Source: Malurus cyaneus samueli
Taxonomy: Eukaryota > Chordata > Aves > Passeriformes > Maluridae
NCBI GenBank assembly: GCA_009741485.1
Contig: CM019215.1
Span: 82,227,575-82,291,574 of the forward strand
Reading direction: 5' to 3'
DNA length: 64,000 nt
The position numbers were made by a program, and so were the translations under genes. Numbering within the stretch: the stretch's first letter is position 1; every line of letters begins with the position of its first letter. Under the pieces are notes generated by a model, which worked only from the letters and a program-made list of their open reading frames with translations, had not been told where the DNA came from and ran no database searches. Positions 52,065 to 62,958 of the stretch are shown here, one piece after another.

Positions 52065-55026
52065 AAAGCATTGATAATTCATATAATGGGCAATGTTCAT
52101 TCTCTGTTTAATGTTCTCTTGGTACTGGAGTTGTAGGAATAATTGATGAGTCTTGCTGATAGTAAATGGTTAGAATTTTTCTCACTAATGTGAGCCTGAA
52201 CATACAAGAGTGAAAGAGTTCAGGTGACAAAATGTAGCGCTCCTCTTTTCTGAGATGCTGTGTGAGGAAAATCTGGAGAAGTGGTATATGCCTAAGGTGG
52301 TGCAAAACTGATTGTCTCTGATTCTTCTGTGCTGGTCCTATTCTGTTACCCAGTAATAATCTGCTCTGCCTCCATTGGTTTGAGCTTGGCAAGAAGTCAT
52401 GAGGACAATCTGGGAACTTCTGGAGGAAAAAAAAATTAGGTTACATGGCACTGTTTTGGTGTATCTGAGTCAGTGCATCAGAAACTCCTGCCCTTTGACA
52501 TTTCTCTGTGCCTGCTGATGGCCTCCAGCCTTATCTTCATCCAGCACAGGTAGCATCACTCAGGCAGTGAGTAGCTGGAAGCTGTTGCCACTGTTTCCAT
52601 TGCTGTGCCAGTGGAATGGGCTGTGTGAAGTAGTGGTAGTTCCAGCCGAGGGTTAGGATAACTGGTGCCCCTTCAGTTGTCTTTTGCCTCCCTACAAGCA
52701 GCAAAAGCATGAGCCTGACTCTGGGGTGTACTCCCAAGCCCTTCTCCTTCTTGTCCTGAGAAACACAGAACTGCCTTCTCCTTTGGGTGGGAAAACTTAA
52801 GTTGTTGAATTCCCAAAAAGCTTTGATCCTGCTAGTAGGTCTGCTTTTCTGTAGTGAGTAAATACACAAATATCTAGCAAGAGGAGAGCACCGTATCTTT
52901 TTGAAATTATTAGTGAAACCCAGTATCAAAATGTGTTCAGAGTGAAGAGAAGCTCAGTCATTCCTGTGAGCAAACACACATTGTTTGTTTTTTCTTTTCT
53001 TTTAATCCAGTTCCATAAAACCATGTTCAAATTTTTATGAGTTGCACAAGGTAAAACTTCACTGAATAAACCAAAAGGCCTGTTTGGTTCACCCATGCTC
53101 TTTCAAACCACTGCGAGACAAGTACAGAATCTCTGCTGTTCTGATTTAGTGCTGTTGGCTTTTATATGGAATTCTCAGTTGCTAAATTGCAGCCGCACAC
53201 AAGGAACAGCGCCACTGAATCAAGCCTAGAGATATTTAAGGCTCCAAAATTGCCATGTGCTTGGATGTTTTGAACAAACTACATTGGCATTTCTACACAT
53301 ACCCTTCCTGGTACAATTTTTAAATAAAATCTGGTTAGCAAGGCAGTTTAGGAAAATTTGTCTTGTAATAAGCAGTTCATGGTGCTGCAGTTTCTCTTTA
53401 GTAAATCACTTATAAATTACCACTTTAGTGGTAATTTAATGCTGGATTTCAAAAAAATTGTGTCAAAGACACAATAAAATATCAACTTTTCAGCCACCCA
53501 CTGAATAGACTTGCAAGCAGCTGGGTCATAGTAATGGCATGCTGACATATGCTCTGACATGGCAGGTACAGTCAGGAATGTATTGGGGAAAAAAAGGAAT
53601 TTCTGGTTTTGTTTATGCAGTTGCTTCTTTGTTGTAATTCTGAGCAAATGTTTAGTCCTGTTCAATGCATGGCATCTGAAGGTGTACAGAGGTGCAGGTG
53701 GACTTTTTTCACAGTAGCTGCACTTTCACTTGCCTTACTGTCCACTCAGTCCCCTTTTGTTGCTGTAGATGCTCTGCAGCTGTGAACTTCCATTACTGAA
53801 CTGCTAAACCCTCCTTACAAATTCATTGCACAGTGAGGAGGTAGTTTAAAATGTAATCCTTCTTCAGAGAACACTTGGAAGCAAGGGGGAACCAGTATTG
53901 TGAACCTAACTGGTATGAATCCAGCAAGCAAGGTTGCAAGAAGTCAGTGTGAGATGCAGCTTGATCTTAGCTTGTACCTAGAGATTGAGGCCAACCAAGT
54001 GGCAGGCTGGAGATTTTTCTCCCTGCTGCTCAAAGTGCATTGAGTACTCCTTGTGATTGTTACTTGTAGTATATGAAACTGACATTAGTGAAGGAAGTTA
54101 GTCAGATTAATGAGTGTCAATTATACATCTTGCCCAGTGTCAGGCCCCACACAGCACTGCCAGTAGATGCGCTGGAAAAGATTTGGGGTTTTTTTTTAAA
54201 TATTAAAATTAATCCATCTAGTATGTGGAGCATGCTACCACAAAGGATGGAGTACCTTTGTTTGCTCCGTGGTGTGTGAAGATATGGGGAGCTTCCTTCT
54301 CACAGCTCTGTAGGCCTTGGAGCCAGGGAACCATACTTCCATGCAGTTTCTCCCCTTTACCTGAAGTCAAACACTGAAGTGCAGCCATCTAAGCAGCAGG
54401 GCATGAAGGAAAAGTTGACATGGTATTGACAACCAGAGGTCTACCAGTGATAAACCCTATCCAGTGCTTGCTATATTTTAATACTAAATTTACTTTCCTC
54501 ATCATCCTCTGTAGCTTCGGAATTTTTTTTTTAATATTTATAATGCTAAAGATGACAATTGGAATGATGACTTGGAATTTGTTGTTTATGTAACTTTGCT
54601 GCTTTTGTTTTATCCAGCTTGTAAAGACATTGAAGAATGAGTTTGCTTTTGTTAGTGCATCTTTCCAAACCTTCATGACTGTGTTCTTACTTAACTCCTG
54701 TGTAAGATCTTTATGGTCTCAAGAAAGTGCCCTTGTGAGCACCCAGCAAAAAGCAGTGACTTAATTACATAAATTAAATCTCTGCAAATGACTAAGTGGG
54801 GACAATTGCAAAATTGGTTTAATGTCTGAAATACATTGCGTTTTTTTATTTTATTTTTTTTAAATTGGAACAGTGAACTTAATAGTGGTATGAGAAAAAT
54901 AAATGGCAGTAAGATATATGCTATAAAAATAGTGTTTTTTAAAATAGTGTAGTCTAAAAGTAGAAATTGCATTTGGATGAATTGGATTCACTTTAGTGAA
55001 TTGTAAGGGTAAGTATACTGGTGTCT

Positions 55027-55070
55027 CGACAAGTATTTCAACAAGTATTCAACAAGTATTTCAAGAAGTG
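55027..55070. repeat. Minisatellite-like tandem repeat, 11-12-bp unit
   Basis: Three full units of the form CAACAAGTATT(T) lie at 55027-55038, 55039-55049 and 55050-55061, followed by a partial, diverged unit. Unit length alternates between 11 and 12 bp. Confidence 0.85.
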
Positions 55071-58000
55071 AACATACTTATGGAATCCAGTTATTGTTTA
55101 TCAGTCTCCAATTTACTTGTCTATTTTTTTCTGGTATGGCTTCCAAAGTAAGGGTTTTCTTCATGTAGTTAAACATGTTTCCATTTGGAAGTCCATCCCT
55201 AATTAGTGCTTTTGTATTTCATTTATAAATTTCCAATAGAGAGGAAGTGAATACATTTTCACTATTTTTTCCTATGAATTTTGTCTTTCCTCTGAGGTCT
55301 GCATCATATGGGGAGAAAGCCTGTGTGCAGAAATTGAGAACTGCACCATGCAGTAATGTAGGTTCAAGTTATTTCCACTAGCAAAACATATATTTGGTTC
55401 TCTTGTCTTTATGCTACTCTTACCAGCCATGTAATATAATAAAAGCTTTATTGTTGTTGAGTTTGGAGGTAGTCTGAATTTGACTTAACATCTGATTATT
55501 TATTCATTTGAATTGCCTTACTGATTAAAGACTTTCACAATGAGACCTTTCTGGAAGGGGAATGCTATGGGAGTATTTCTGGCACTAGGCTGGCAGCTTG
55601 CTTAGGCAGTAAGGCTGTGGATGGGGAGTTCGACACAACTGCAAAAAGGAAGTAAATTGCACCTTTTATTTCCAAGGAGGAAAGTGGGGTGGTAGAATTT
55701 TATGGGAATTCTTTTTATGATTAAGTTAGTGACCAAAGTAGCAGGTGTTCAAGAGGGTAGCAAGTTTTAGTTCAGTTCCAAAAGGCAGGGCGAAGACCGT
55801 CATTCTGTGCAGAAATGGTGCTGAAAGTGAGGGACACTTATGCTGCTGCTTGATAATGATACTGAGCTGTAACCACAGCACAGTCATGACAGCCCAAGTT
55901 CTGAAGATAGTTTTGGAGAAGTGATTGTTTTCCTTAGACTGAGTTCTTTATTAAGCCACGCCTTCTCTTGTAGAATACTGCTTTTTAATTATTTTTGGTA
56001 AGAGTAGGGCAAGACCGGTTTTGTCAGATGAGTCTGTTAGGGCTGCATTTCTATGATGGCATATGGCCACCAATTGGAATACACTATTCCCCTCGCCGCA
56101 AACATAGTGGAACACAAGTGCTGTGCTGTACTGTGTGGGGGAAATTCCTCTGCTGTTCACACTGGGTAGGTCTGATTTTGAAATTCACACATCAGTCAGT
56201 TCATTGCCTTGCCATGATACAAATTTCTCTTGTTAGTCCCTCTCCTTATTTTGCATATGTCAAACTAAACCCATTCCTGAAGTGGCGGCTTCAGGATTAA
56301 GTAAGTGGGCAGGTTTTGGCTCAATTAGGGCAATTAGTGTTCAGTCATACTGCATGTTTAAACCCAAGGGTTGACATGTCAACATTTTGCTCTAGCTTAA
56401 AGTAGGGTTATTTTTGTTCAGCAAAGGGAGTATTTATGTATTGGCCATTGCAATAGAAAGCTTAGTAGGCTAACTGAGCATAGTGTATTGAGATATACTA
56501 TTCTTCAGACTTTTAAAGACATAACTAAAGTCTGGAACCAAGGAAGAAGGGAGAAGAGGACTAAAAGCCTATGTACAGACTTGATACAAGGTTATTACAC
56601 TGTCATGCCTCAAACCAGCGTTGTTGTGCGTTTTTTCTTCCTAGCAATGCCATGTGGGCAGCACTGATCTGTGTGCCTGCCTCTGACAGGAGTAAAGATT
56701 TGGATGTGAGAAAACAGCAAGGATGTTGCACTGTAATATCTATTGGAAGCCTGACACTTTACAAACTCAGGCACAATGGAAAACTTGAGTCTGTAAAATA
56801 TTCTGCCTTACTTATGTTGATGTTACAAGTGATGCTTGTAACATAACATGTGTGTTACTAACTGTAAATCTGTCCAGATACAAGAAGTGCTATAAACAAT
56901 TCAGCATTTTGAATGTGCAGTATAGCAGCGCTCCATAATGGAAGTGCACCAGCCTGTTTGGTGGGGAGTGGCCAAAGATGAGAGGTAGACTTAGATCTTA
57001 GCTTTAAGCAAATACCTGCTAGTTTGGCTCAGTAATGTTCTGTATTTGATGGTGCTCATGAGAAGAAGTATGACTTTGGCATTTTCTAAATGAGCGTGTT
57101 TGCAATGGGGGAAGAAAATACCTGTGTCTGGCCAGATGTCTTAAATTAATCTCTTAACTTTAACTAAGATTATGGTGTTTGTCTTTTCAACGTTTTTGTA
57201 AACATGGTTTAACAATGAACTTTAATTTGTGGATTTTTTTGATGTACACTTCAATACATTTGTGCATTTTGTTTGAGTTTATCCAATGCTTGCTTATGTA
57301 CTACATAGCCCTGTTTAGCAATTCAGTTTGTGTCCTGAATATTAAGATTACTCACCAAATACCCTTAATAAGCACATGTTACAACTTGTATTAGAGTAGT
57401 AGAGATGTAATCCAGATATGTCAGGAAGGGGGAGATTTTTTTCCCCTTCCCCTCTTTGACCTGGGGCAGTTATGCACAAGAATGTATGCAGGAAACCTTG
57501 AAGCTGAACACTACGCTGGAGTTTGTTATTGTATTTCTTAGGTTCCTTTACCACCTGCTGCCCCAGTCCTCTTTTCTCTGTTAGTTTGATCTTCTGTAAT
57601 TTTATCTCAGAGTTGTATTTGGGATCTTCTAGTAGATTGTTTAGTGATCAAAAGCCCTGAGACTATCCTTTTGAGACTACAGAGTGGCACAAGCTGTAGC
57701 CTTGGTGTGATTGTTTAGTGAGTTAATTCTGTTTTCAGGGTTGGCTTGGCAATTGGAAAGTTTACATTTTGATGTTTCTCCAGCAGCTTAGTTATTTTGA
57801 CTTAATCTTTCCATCTTTACTACTATTTTTGTACTTACCTAAATACTGGGAGAAATGCTTTAAGGGCTCAAAGTCCACTGCTTGGAGCACTCTTGTTTGT
57901 ATTTGCAGCTGACATTGAGGAGGATGGGGGACAGCTGTTTCACCACAGAAACAGTCCATATTTCAGGGTAGCGTATCTGTGGCCTAAATATACAGTTATC

Positions 58001-59320
58001 TTACAGTTGTCTGTATTTATGAAAATAAATGCAGGATTGTGTGTTTCAGCTCTGGGTTCAAGATTTTTAAGTATTTTCTCTCAAAATAGAGGAATATGAA
58101 GGTATGGTGTTTAAAATGTACATTTTTTTTCTGGCTAGTAGCCCTCATTAACATCAGTTAACTTATTCGTGCCTCCTTTTTTATTTATAGTTCTCCCTCT
58201 AGAGATAGACTAGGCATTGTTTCTGCTCAGTAGCATTTTTTCCCCTGTAGCACTAATTTGATTGCTAGATTTCCTTTAGTCTCCATCTAACTTTGTTCCA
58301 AACTTCTTCTGCTGCCAGCATGGCACAGAGTGTTCAATATCTGTGATAGCTCTGGCAATGATTTTTCTATTTTTTTTTCCTGCCATCATTGCACCAAAAT
58401 ACCACTAGAGAGTACAGCATTCCCTTGCTTGCTGCCAGCCTGTGTAAATGTTATGTGTGTTTACAGCTTGTCTTTGGGGTTCAGCAGCCTTCACTGAAAT
58501 CCCATACAAGGGGGGTGATGCTTACATTCTCAGTTGAATTTTAGTCAGTGACATGAGTTTGATGTAGGCAGTACTAAAGGTGTGTGCCAGTTGATTGCAG
58601 TAGCTGCTAGGGCTTTTTAAATCTTGTTATTAAAACTCTTTAACCTTTTAATGCCTGATGTGTTTGCTGTCTGTGTTTTCTGGCTGGAGGAGGATGAAGT
58701 TCTGTGAGGTAGCAATGTGCAGGGCTGATGCAGAGGCTATGGATACACTGGCATGTGCTGTTGGAGATCGCTTTTACGTGGAATAGTGGCACTCACGGGT
58801 GCAGTTTTGCTTCCGTTGCCAAGTTATATAAAAGCCTGCTCATGAAAATAAAGGACTTGATCCTTAATGAAGGGAAAATTAAGTCCAAATGAATTGTCCT
58901 GCTATAAACTGTTCCAGAAAAGAAACTTCCTCCCATCTATCGGAATCTGACACTGATCTTTTCATTCATCCTTTTGCTTGGCTTTAGGCACACCTCCCGG
59001 TAGTTGTTGGGCAACCATAATAATGTTGCTGAACATGCAGGCTGGCTAATTGGATTGTCCCCTTCTTGGGTTTTTTTGTTTAAATGCTTTTGGTCATTTT
59101 TAATAAGGCAAACACATGCAAGTTGCTTTGTTGGCTGATGTGATAAACCAAGGGGCTTTTAAGAGTTCTGTGACATGTCAAGGACAAAATTTTGACGTCT
59201 GTGCAAGCCTTGACATTGTGCTTGATCAAGAACATAAGAATTTGCCTCTGTCACTACAGAAGCCTTGCTAAATTCTCTTTTAATTCAGTACATTTCCCAA
59301 TTGTATTCAAACATTCCAAC

Positions 59321-59340
59321 ATTCTCATTCCAATGAGAAT
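59321..59340. repeat. Short perfect palindrome, 9-bp arms
   Basis: ATTCTCATT and AATGAGAAT flank a CC spacer. It lies about 480 bp upstream of exon D with no recognisable function. Confidence 0.75.
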
Positions 59341-59818
59341 TTTTGGTTGAAAGGCAAACATGAATGGACCTGAGCACAGGTCAGCAGCATCACAAAAAAT
59401 TAGTGTTCAAATAGTCTTAAGAATTTCCTGCGCTTTGTAACCTGTGTCACAAGGGTAGTTTTACTACCAAAAAATGCATTCAGAAATACAGCAATGCTTT
59501 AATACTGGATGAGACACCACAGAAGTTAAATACATCATAAGGATGGCATGGGGCTTGTTCTTTGTTACACACATTGGAAAATATACTTAATGTGTTGTTC
59601 AGGAGGGTCTGTTTCTCTTCGTCAGTTTAACAGGAGTGAACTCTTACAAGTGGTGTTGAACTTGAGTGTCCGGTAGTTTCCCTGATTGTTCTGAGCATAT
59701 GAACTGAAAATGCATGTGATTTGTATTTACGAAACCAAAACTTGCCTTTTATTAATTATTGTCAGGCAACTTGGTGTGCATTACTTATTTGTTTCCTTTA
59801 TTTTTTATCTCATTTTAG

Positions 59819-59965
59819 ATTCACCAAATTGAAGAGCCTTAACCTTTCGAATAATAATTTAGGAGACTTCCCACTGGCAGTCTGCAGTATCCCAACCCTG
59901 ACTGAACTCAACGTGTCCTGCAATGCCCTCAGAAGCATTCCGGCAGTTGTAGGCGAAATGCACAA
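59819..59965 (+). CDS. PHLPP1: PHLPP1 exon D: LRRs 3-4, ending at a GC donor
   Basis: The exon is 147 nt: one base completing the Arg from exon C, 48 codons, and two bases (AA) of an Asn codon completed in exon E. It encodes FTKLKSLNLSNNNLGDFP, AVCSIPTLTELNVSCNAL and the segment ending VVGEMH, two regular LRRs of about 23 residues. The acceptor is a good polypyrimidine-AG. The donor is not GT: the sequence after the exon is GCAAGT. Ending at the next GT, 4 nt further on, would shift the frame. Ending at 59965 gives MHN|LQTF, the sequence expected for PHLPP1. The GC donor is therefore well supported. Confidence 0.95.
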
Positions 59966-60499
59966 GCAAGTATTTTCTTACAACTTTAACATACACAGAC
60001 TGACAATAAAGGCAACAAGCATTTTCATGACTCCACATACTCCAGCTACGAGAAACAGATTAAATTTGCTGAGTTTTATCAGAGCAGACTAGCTTGTAGA
60101 TCCATATGGAAGCAATTGTGGATGAAGGGAAGCATGCTTTGTGCCTTAAAATTCTTCCAGTCTCCAGCATTTGACACAAGGGTCACCTTCACAGTGAAGA
60201 AAATCTTAAAGCCGTCTTGTTTATGTTCTTCCGCTGTCATACAAATTGTAGTTCTGGAGATGTTTGAAGATAGAGCTGTCTAACACAGCCTACACTTCAT
60301 AGTTGCCAAAGCTTTTAATTATTTGGTGTATATCTTCTGTAGCAGATGTTACAGCGTTATTCATTAATGCTTTTCTTTCTGCTGCCCTTTTGTGTCTTTT
60401 ATGTCACTGTAACTGCAGCAGATTTGTATGTTTATAGGAAGGAAATGTGTTTTAACAGGTCATTCACTTTCTTCATCCTCCCTTCCCCTGTTTTAATAG
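59966..60499 (+). other. Short GC-AG intron between exons D and E (534 bp)
   Basis: A phase 2 intron starting GCAAGTATTTT and ending CCCTGTTTTAATAG. Apart from GC in place of GT, the donor matches the U1 consensus downstream (AAGT), as usual for GC-AG introns. The last exon bases are CAA rather than the CAG/AAG usually favoured with GC donors. No repeats are seen inside. Confidence 0.9.
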
Positions 60500-60730
60500 C
60501 TTACAGACATTTTTGCTGGATGGCAACTTTCTCCAGTCCCTTCCTGATGAATTGGAGCATATTCATCAGCTCAGCTATGTGAGTCTGTCCTTCAATGAGT
60601 TCACTGACATTCCTGGAGTGCTGGAGAAGCTGACTGCCATGGATAAGCTCTGTATGTCAGGAAACTGCATGGATACCCTGAACCTACAGGTGTTAAAAAA
60701 GATGCCTCATATTAAGCATGTGGATCTAAG
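60500..60730 (+). CDS. PHLPP1: PHLPP1 exon E: LRRs 5-7 and start of 8
   Basis: The exon is 231 nt: one base completing Asn, 76 codons, and two bases (AG) of an Arg codon completed in exon F. The acceptor is TTTTAATAG and the donor is AAG|GTAGGT. It encodes LQTFLLDGNFLQSLP, LSYVSLSFNEFTDIP, the less regular repeat MDKLCMSGNCMDTL, and MPHIKHVDLR. The repeats keep the LxxLxLxxNxLxxLP pattern, with some aliphatic positions replaced by Cys or Met in the seventh. The match to the PHLPP1 family in order and spacing is strong. Splice phase agrees with both neighbours. Confidence 0.96.
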
Positions 60731-62755
60731 GTAGGTTTTGGGAAAAGGGGAAGAAAAAATGAGCCTAAATTACCAGTTTTGAAATGGTTTCTCTTTGGCT
60801 GTTAGAATTGCCTCTGGATATAAATCTCTTGTGTTTGTCCACTGAACCATATTTGTGGTCATGTTATGTAACTCTCAGTGCTTACCATGACTTAGCACTC
60901 TTCTTTGAGGAAGTGGGAGCATTTAGGGGATCACTAGGTAGAAAAATGGGTTTTGAGGAAATTGATTTTTACACCAAAGGATCAAACAAAACAGAGCCTG
61001 GGATGTTTGCTATTCCTACAGTTCTTGTTGCTGCAGTGTTAATGTAAAAGACATGTTAGTCCCTGACCCATAAAGCTTCTATCTGAAATGTTACAGTTTT
61101 GAGGTGAAGAAAAGGACATTGAAGGTGAAAGGGAAAAAATAGATACCTTAATATTTCTTGGTGTGTCAAAAAGGCCTTGTACATCGTGAGTAACGCTATT
61201 TTATTGATACCCTCAGAAGAGTACGAACAGGTCCTGATTAAAGTGTCCCTGGTATGAGGTGGCTCTATTCTTAAGGTCTTTGGGGAGGACAAATTCTGCG
61301 CTACCTGGGCAGCTCAGTTCAGAGCATGGACTGTTAAATCCACAGAACAGTGAATATTGGAACACGTAATTAAGCTAGATAAAACTGATTTTACCATACT
61401 GCTGTGTAACTGTCAGACTTTGCAGTCAAGAAAGGGCTGGCATTAGCTTTAGCTAAACTAGGTAGGTGAATTTTGAAGTATTTCTGGTAGGGTTATAGTA
61501 TGACCGTGTGTTTGTACGTACGTTGAAAGCAAATATATTCGCCTCAGAGAAGGGATCTTGCGGCTGACCTTGCCATGAATTCCAGCTGCGCAGTTCCAGC
61601 CCTCTCATTGTCTGCTGCATCCTTTCTGGACTGAGCAGTGAACAGTGCTTCTTCATGGCACTACCTGAAATAGTAAATATTGTATTTGCTGTATGATGAA
61701 GTGCTTTGCTTCAGTGAAATAAAAAAGGAGCACTGCTTGCAAATTGAAAATAGAAAAGATAAGGTGGTGTTGGAGGGGACATATTACCCTTTTTCTGTGA
61801 ACTAGATGGTGTAGCTACTCTGAAAACACAACTGTTACAAAGAGGTCAATGCTTTGAAAGCAGGAGCAAGAGCAGAAGTGCAGGTGTTTGTCCTTATCCA
61901 CTCTAGGGAAAGCTCAGCTGGCTTAGTGGGCCAGCAGAAGGTACTATACTGATTTTAGTGTTCTGCTCAGAGCTGGGGGTTTGAAACTGAACTCTTTGGT
62001 GTCTTAAACAGTGCAGTCTTAAAGCTCTTAAACGATGCAGTCTTAAACATTTCTGGGTTATAGATAATCTCATTCATTTGTAACTTCAGGGGAAGTTGCT
62101 GAGTATTGACAGTAGCAATGCACTGTGGTGCAAATGTGATAAAACCTTGACCTCTTTATCTGTCAGATCCAGTCATCTTGAATTTTTACTTTGTTTGCTT
62201 TCAACACCCATTTTCAGGTGTCTGAGTTTGCTTGCTGTGAAACACAGAGAGGCAGGAAACAAATACGTGGGAATTCATAAATCTCAATTTGGCCTTTCAG
62301 TAAGGCAAAGGTCTCCAATATATGGTGGATATTTGTATGTGCTAGTTTTTTCCAGCAGATTATAGGTCAGCAGGAACTATAGAGGCTTTGTTCTTTTCCA
62401 AACTATTGGGCACAGATAACAGCCAGATCACCTCTTACTTTTATAGGCACAGTAACAGTAATACTCTGCTTCTTGTGAAGCTTTTTATCAGTAATTTTCA
62501 AAGTAGTTTAGAAAGAAGCTTGATGTCATCATTCCTTTGTCATGATGGATAAAACTACAGAGCATATCCATCCTGCTTTTCAAAGGATGAAAACCATAAC
62601 GTAACAAAGGGAAAAATATTAAAAATCAACCTTGATCAGAACCTGAAGGCATGCTAGTTTAATCCAGTGCAACTGATTGATTGTAGAGCGAGTAATGGTT
62701 TGTCAGCAAGAGCCTGCCACATAACTACACCTAATCTCCTTTTTTTGTCTGCAAG
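60731..62755 (+). other. Intron between exons E and F (2025 bp)
   Basis: A phase 2 GT-AG intron with donor GTAGGT and acceptor TTTTTTTGTCTGCAAG. It contains a 24-bp tandem duplication at 62002-62050. Several open frames of 60-90 codons are present but have no similarity I recognise. Confidence 0.85.
62002..62050. repeat. 24-bp tandem duplication
   Basis: TCTTAAACAGTGCAGTCTTAAAGC at 62002-62025 is followed directly by a near-identical copy at 62026-62050, with AG to GA and AGC to CAT changes. Within each copy the word TCTTAAA also occurs twice, so it may itself derive from a smaller duplication. Confidence 0.85.
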
Positions 62756-62958
62756 ATTGAATTCAATTAGGAGATTGGAGGCTGATGAAGTAGATTTTCT
62801 GCATCATGTGACCCAACTGGATCTGCGAGACAACAAACTTGGGGAGCTGGATGCAACAGTTTTTAACAACGTTGAAGTGTTACACTGTGAACGGAATCAA
62901 CTGGTGACCCTCAAAATCAGTGGGTATTTTCTCAAAGCGCTGTACGCTTCCTCCAATG
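62756..62958 (+). CDS. PHLPP1: PHLPP1 exon F: LRRs 8-10 and start of 11
   Basis: The exon is 203 nt: one base completing Arg, 67 codons, and one base (G) of the next codon (following intron phase 1). The acceptor is TCTGCAAG, with AAG instead of the commoner CAG or TAG. The donor is ATG|GTAAGT. It encodes LNSIRRLEADEVDFLHHV, TQLDLRDNKLGELDATVF, VEVLHCERNQLVTL and GYFLKALYASSN. This continues exon E without a gap and fits the central PHLPP1 LRR region. The next exon should begin by completing a codon expected to be Glu, and lies beyond the window. Confidence 0.96.

Larger units (their letters stand above)
50896..59818 (+). other. Intron between exons C and D (8923 bp)
   Basis: A phase 2 GT-AG intron with donor GTAAAG and acceptor TTTTATCTCATTTTAG. 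It holds small local duplications at 51971-52064 and 55027-55070 and a palindrome at 59321-59340, listed separately. I see no interspersed element, RNA gene or coding frame. Confidence 0.8.

Noticed and set aside
62096..62365. 89-codon plus-strand frame upstream of exon F
   Set aside because: It has no LRR pattern, and exon E joins exon F in frame directly.
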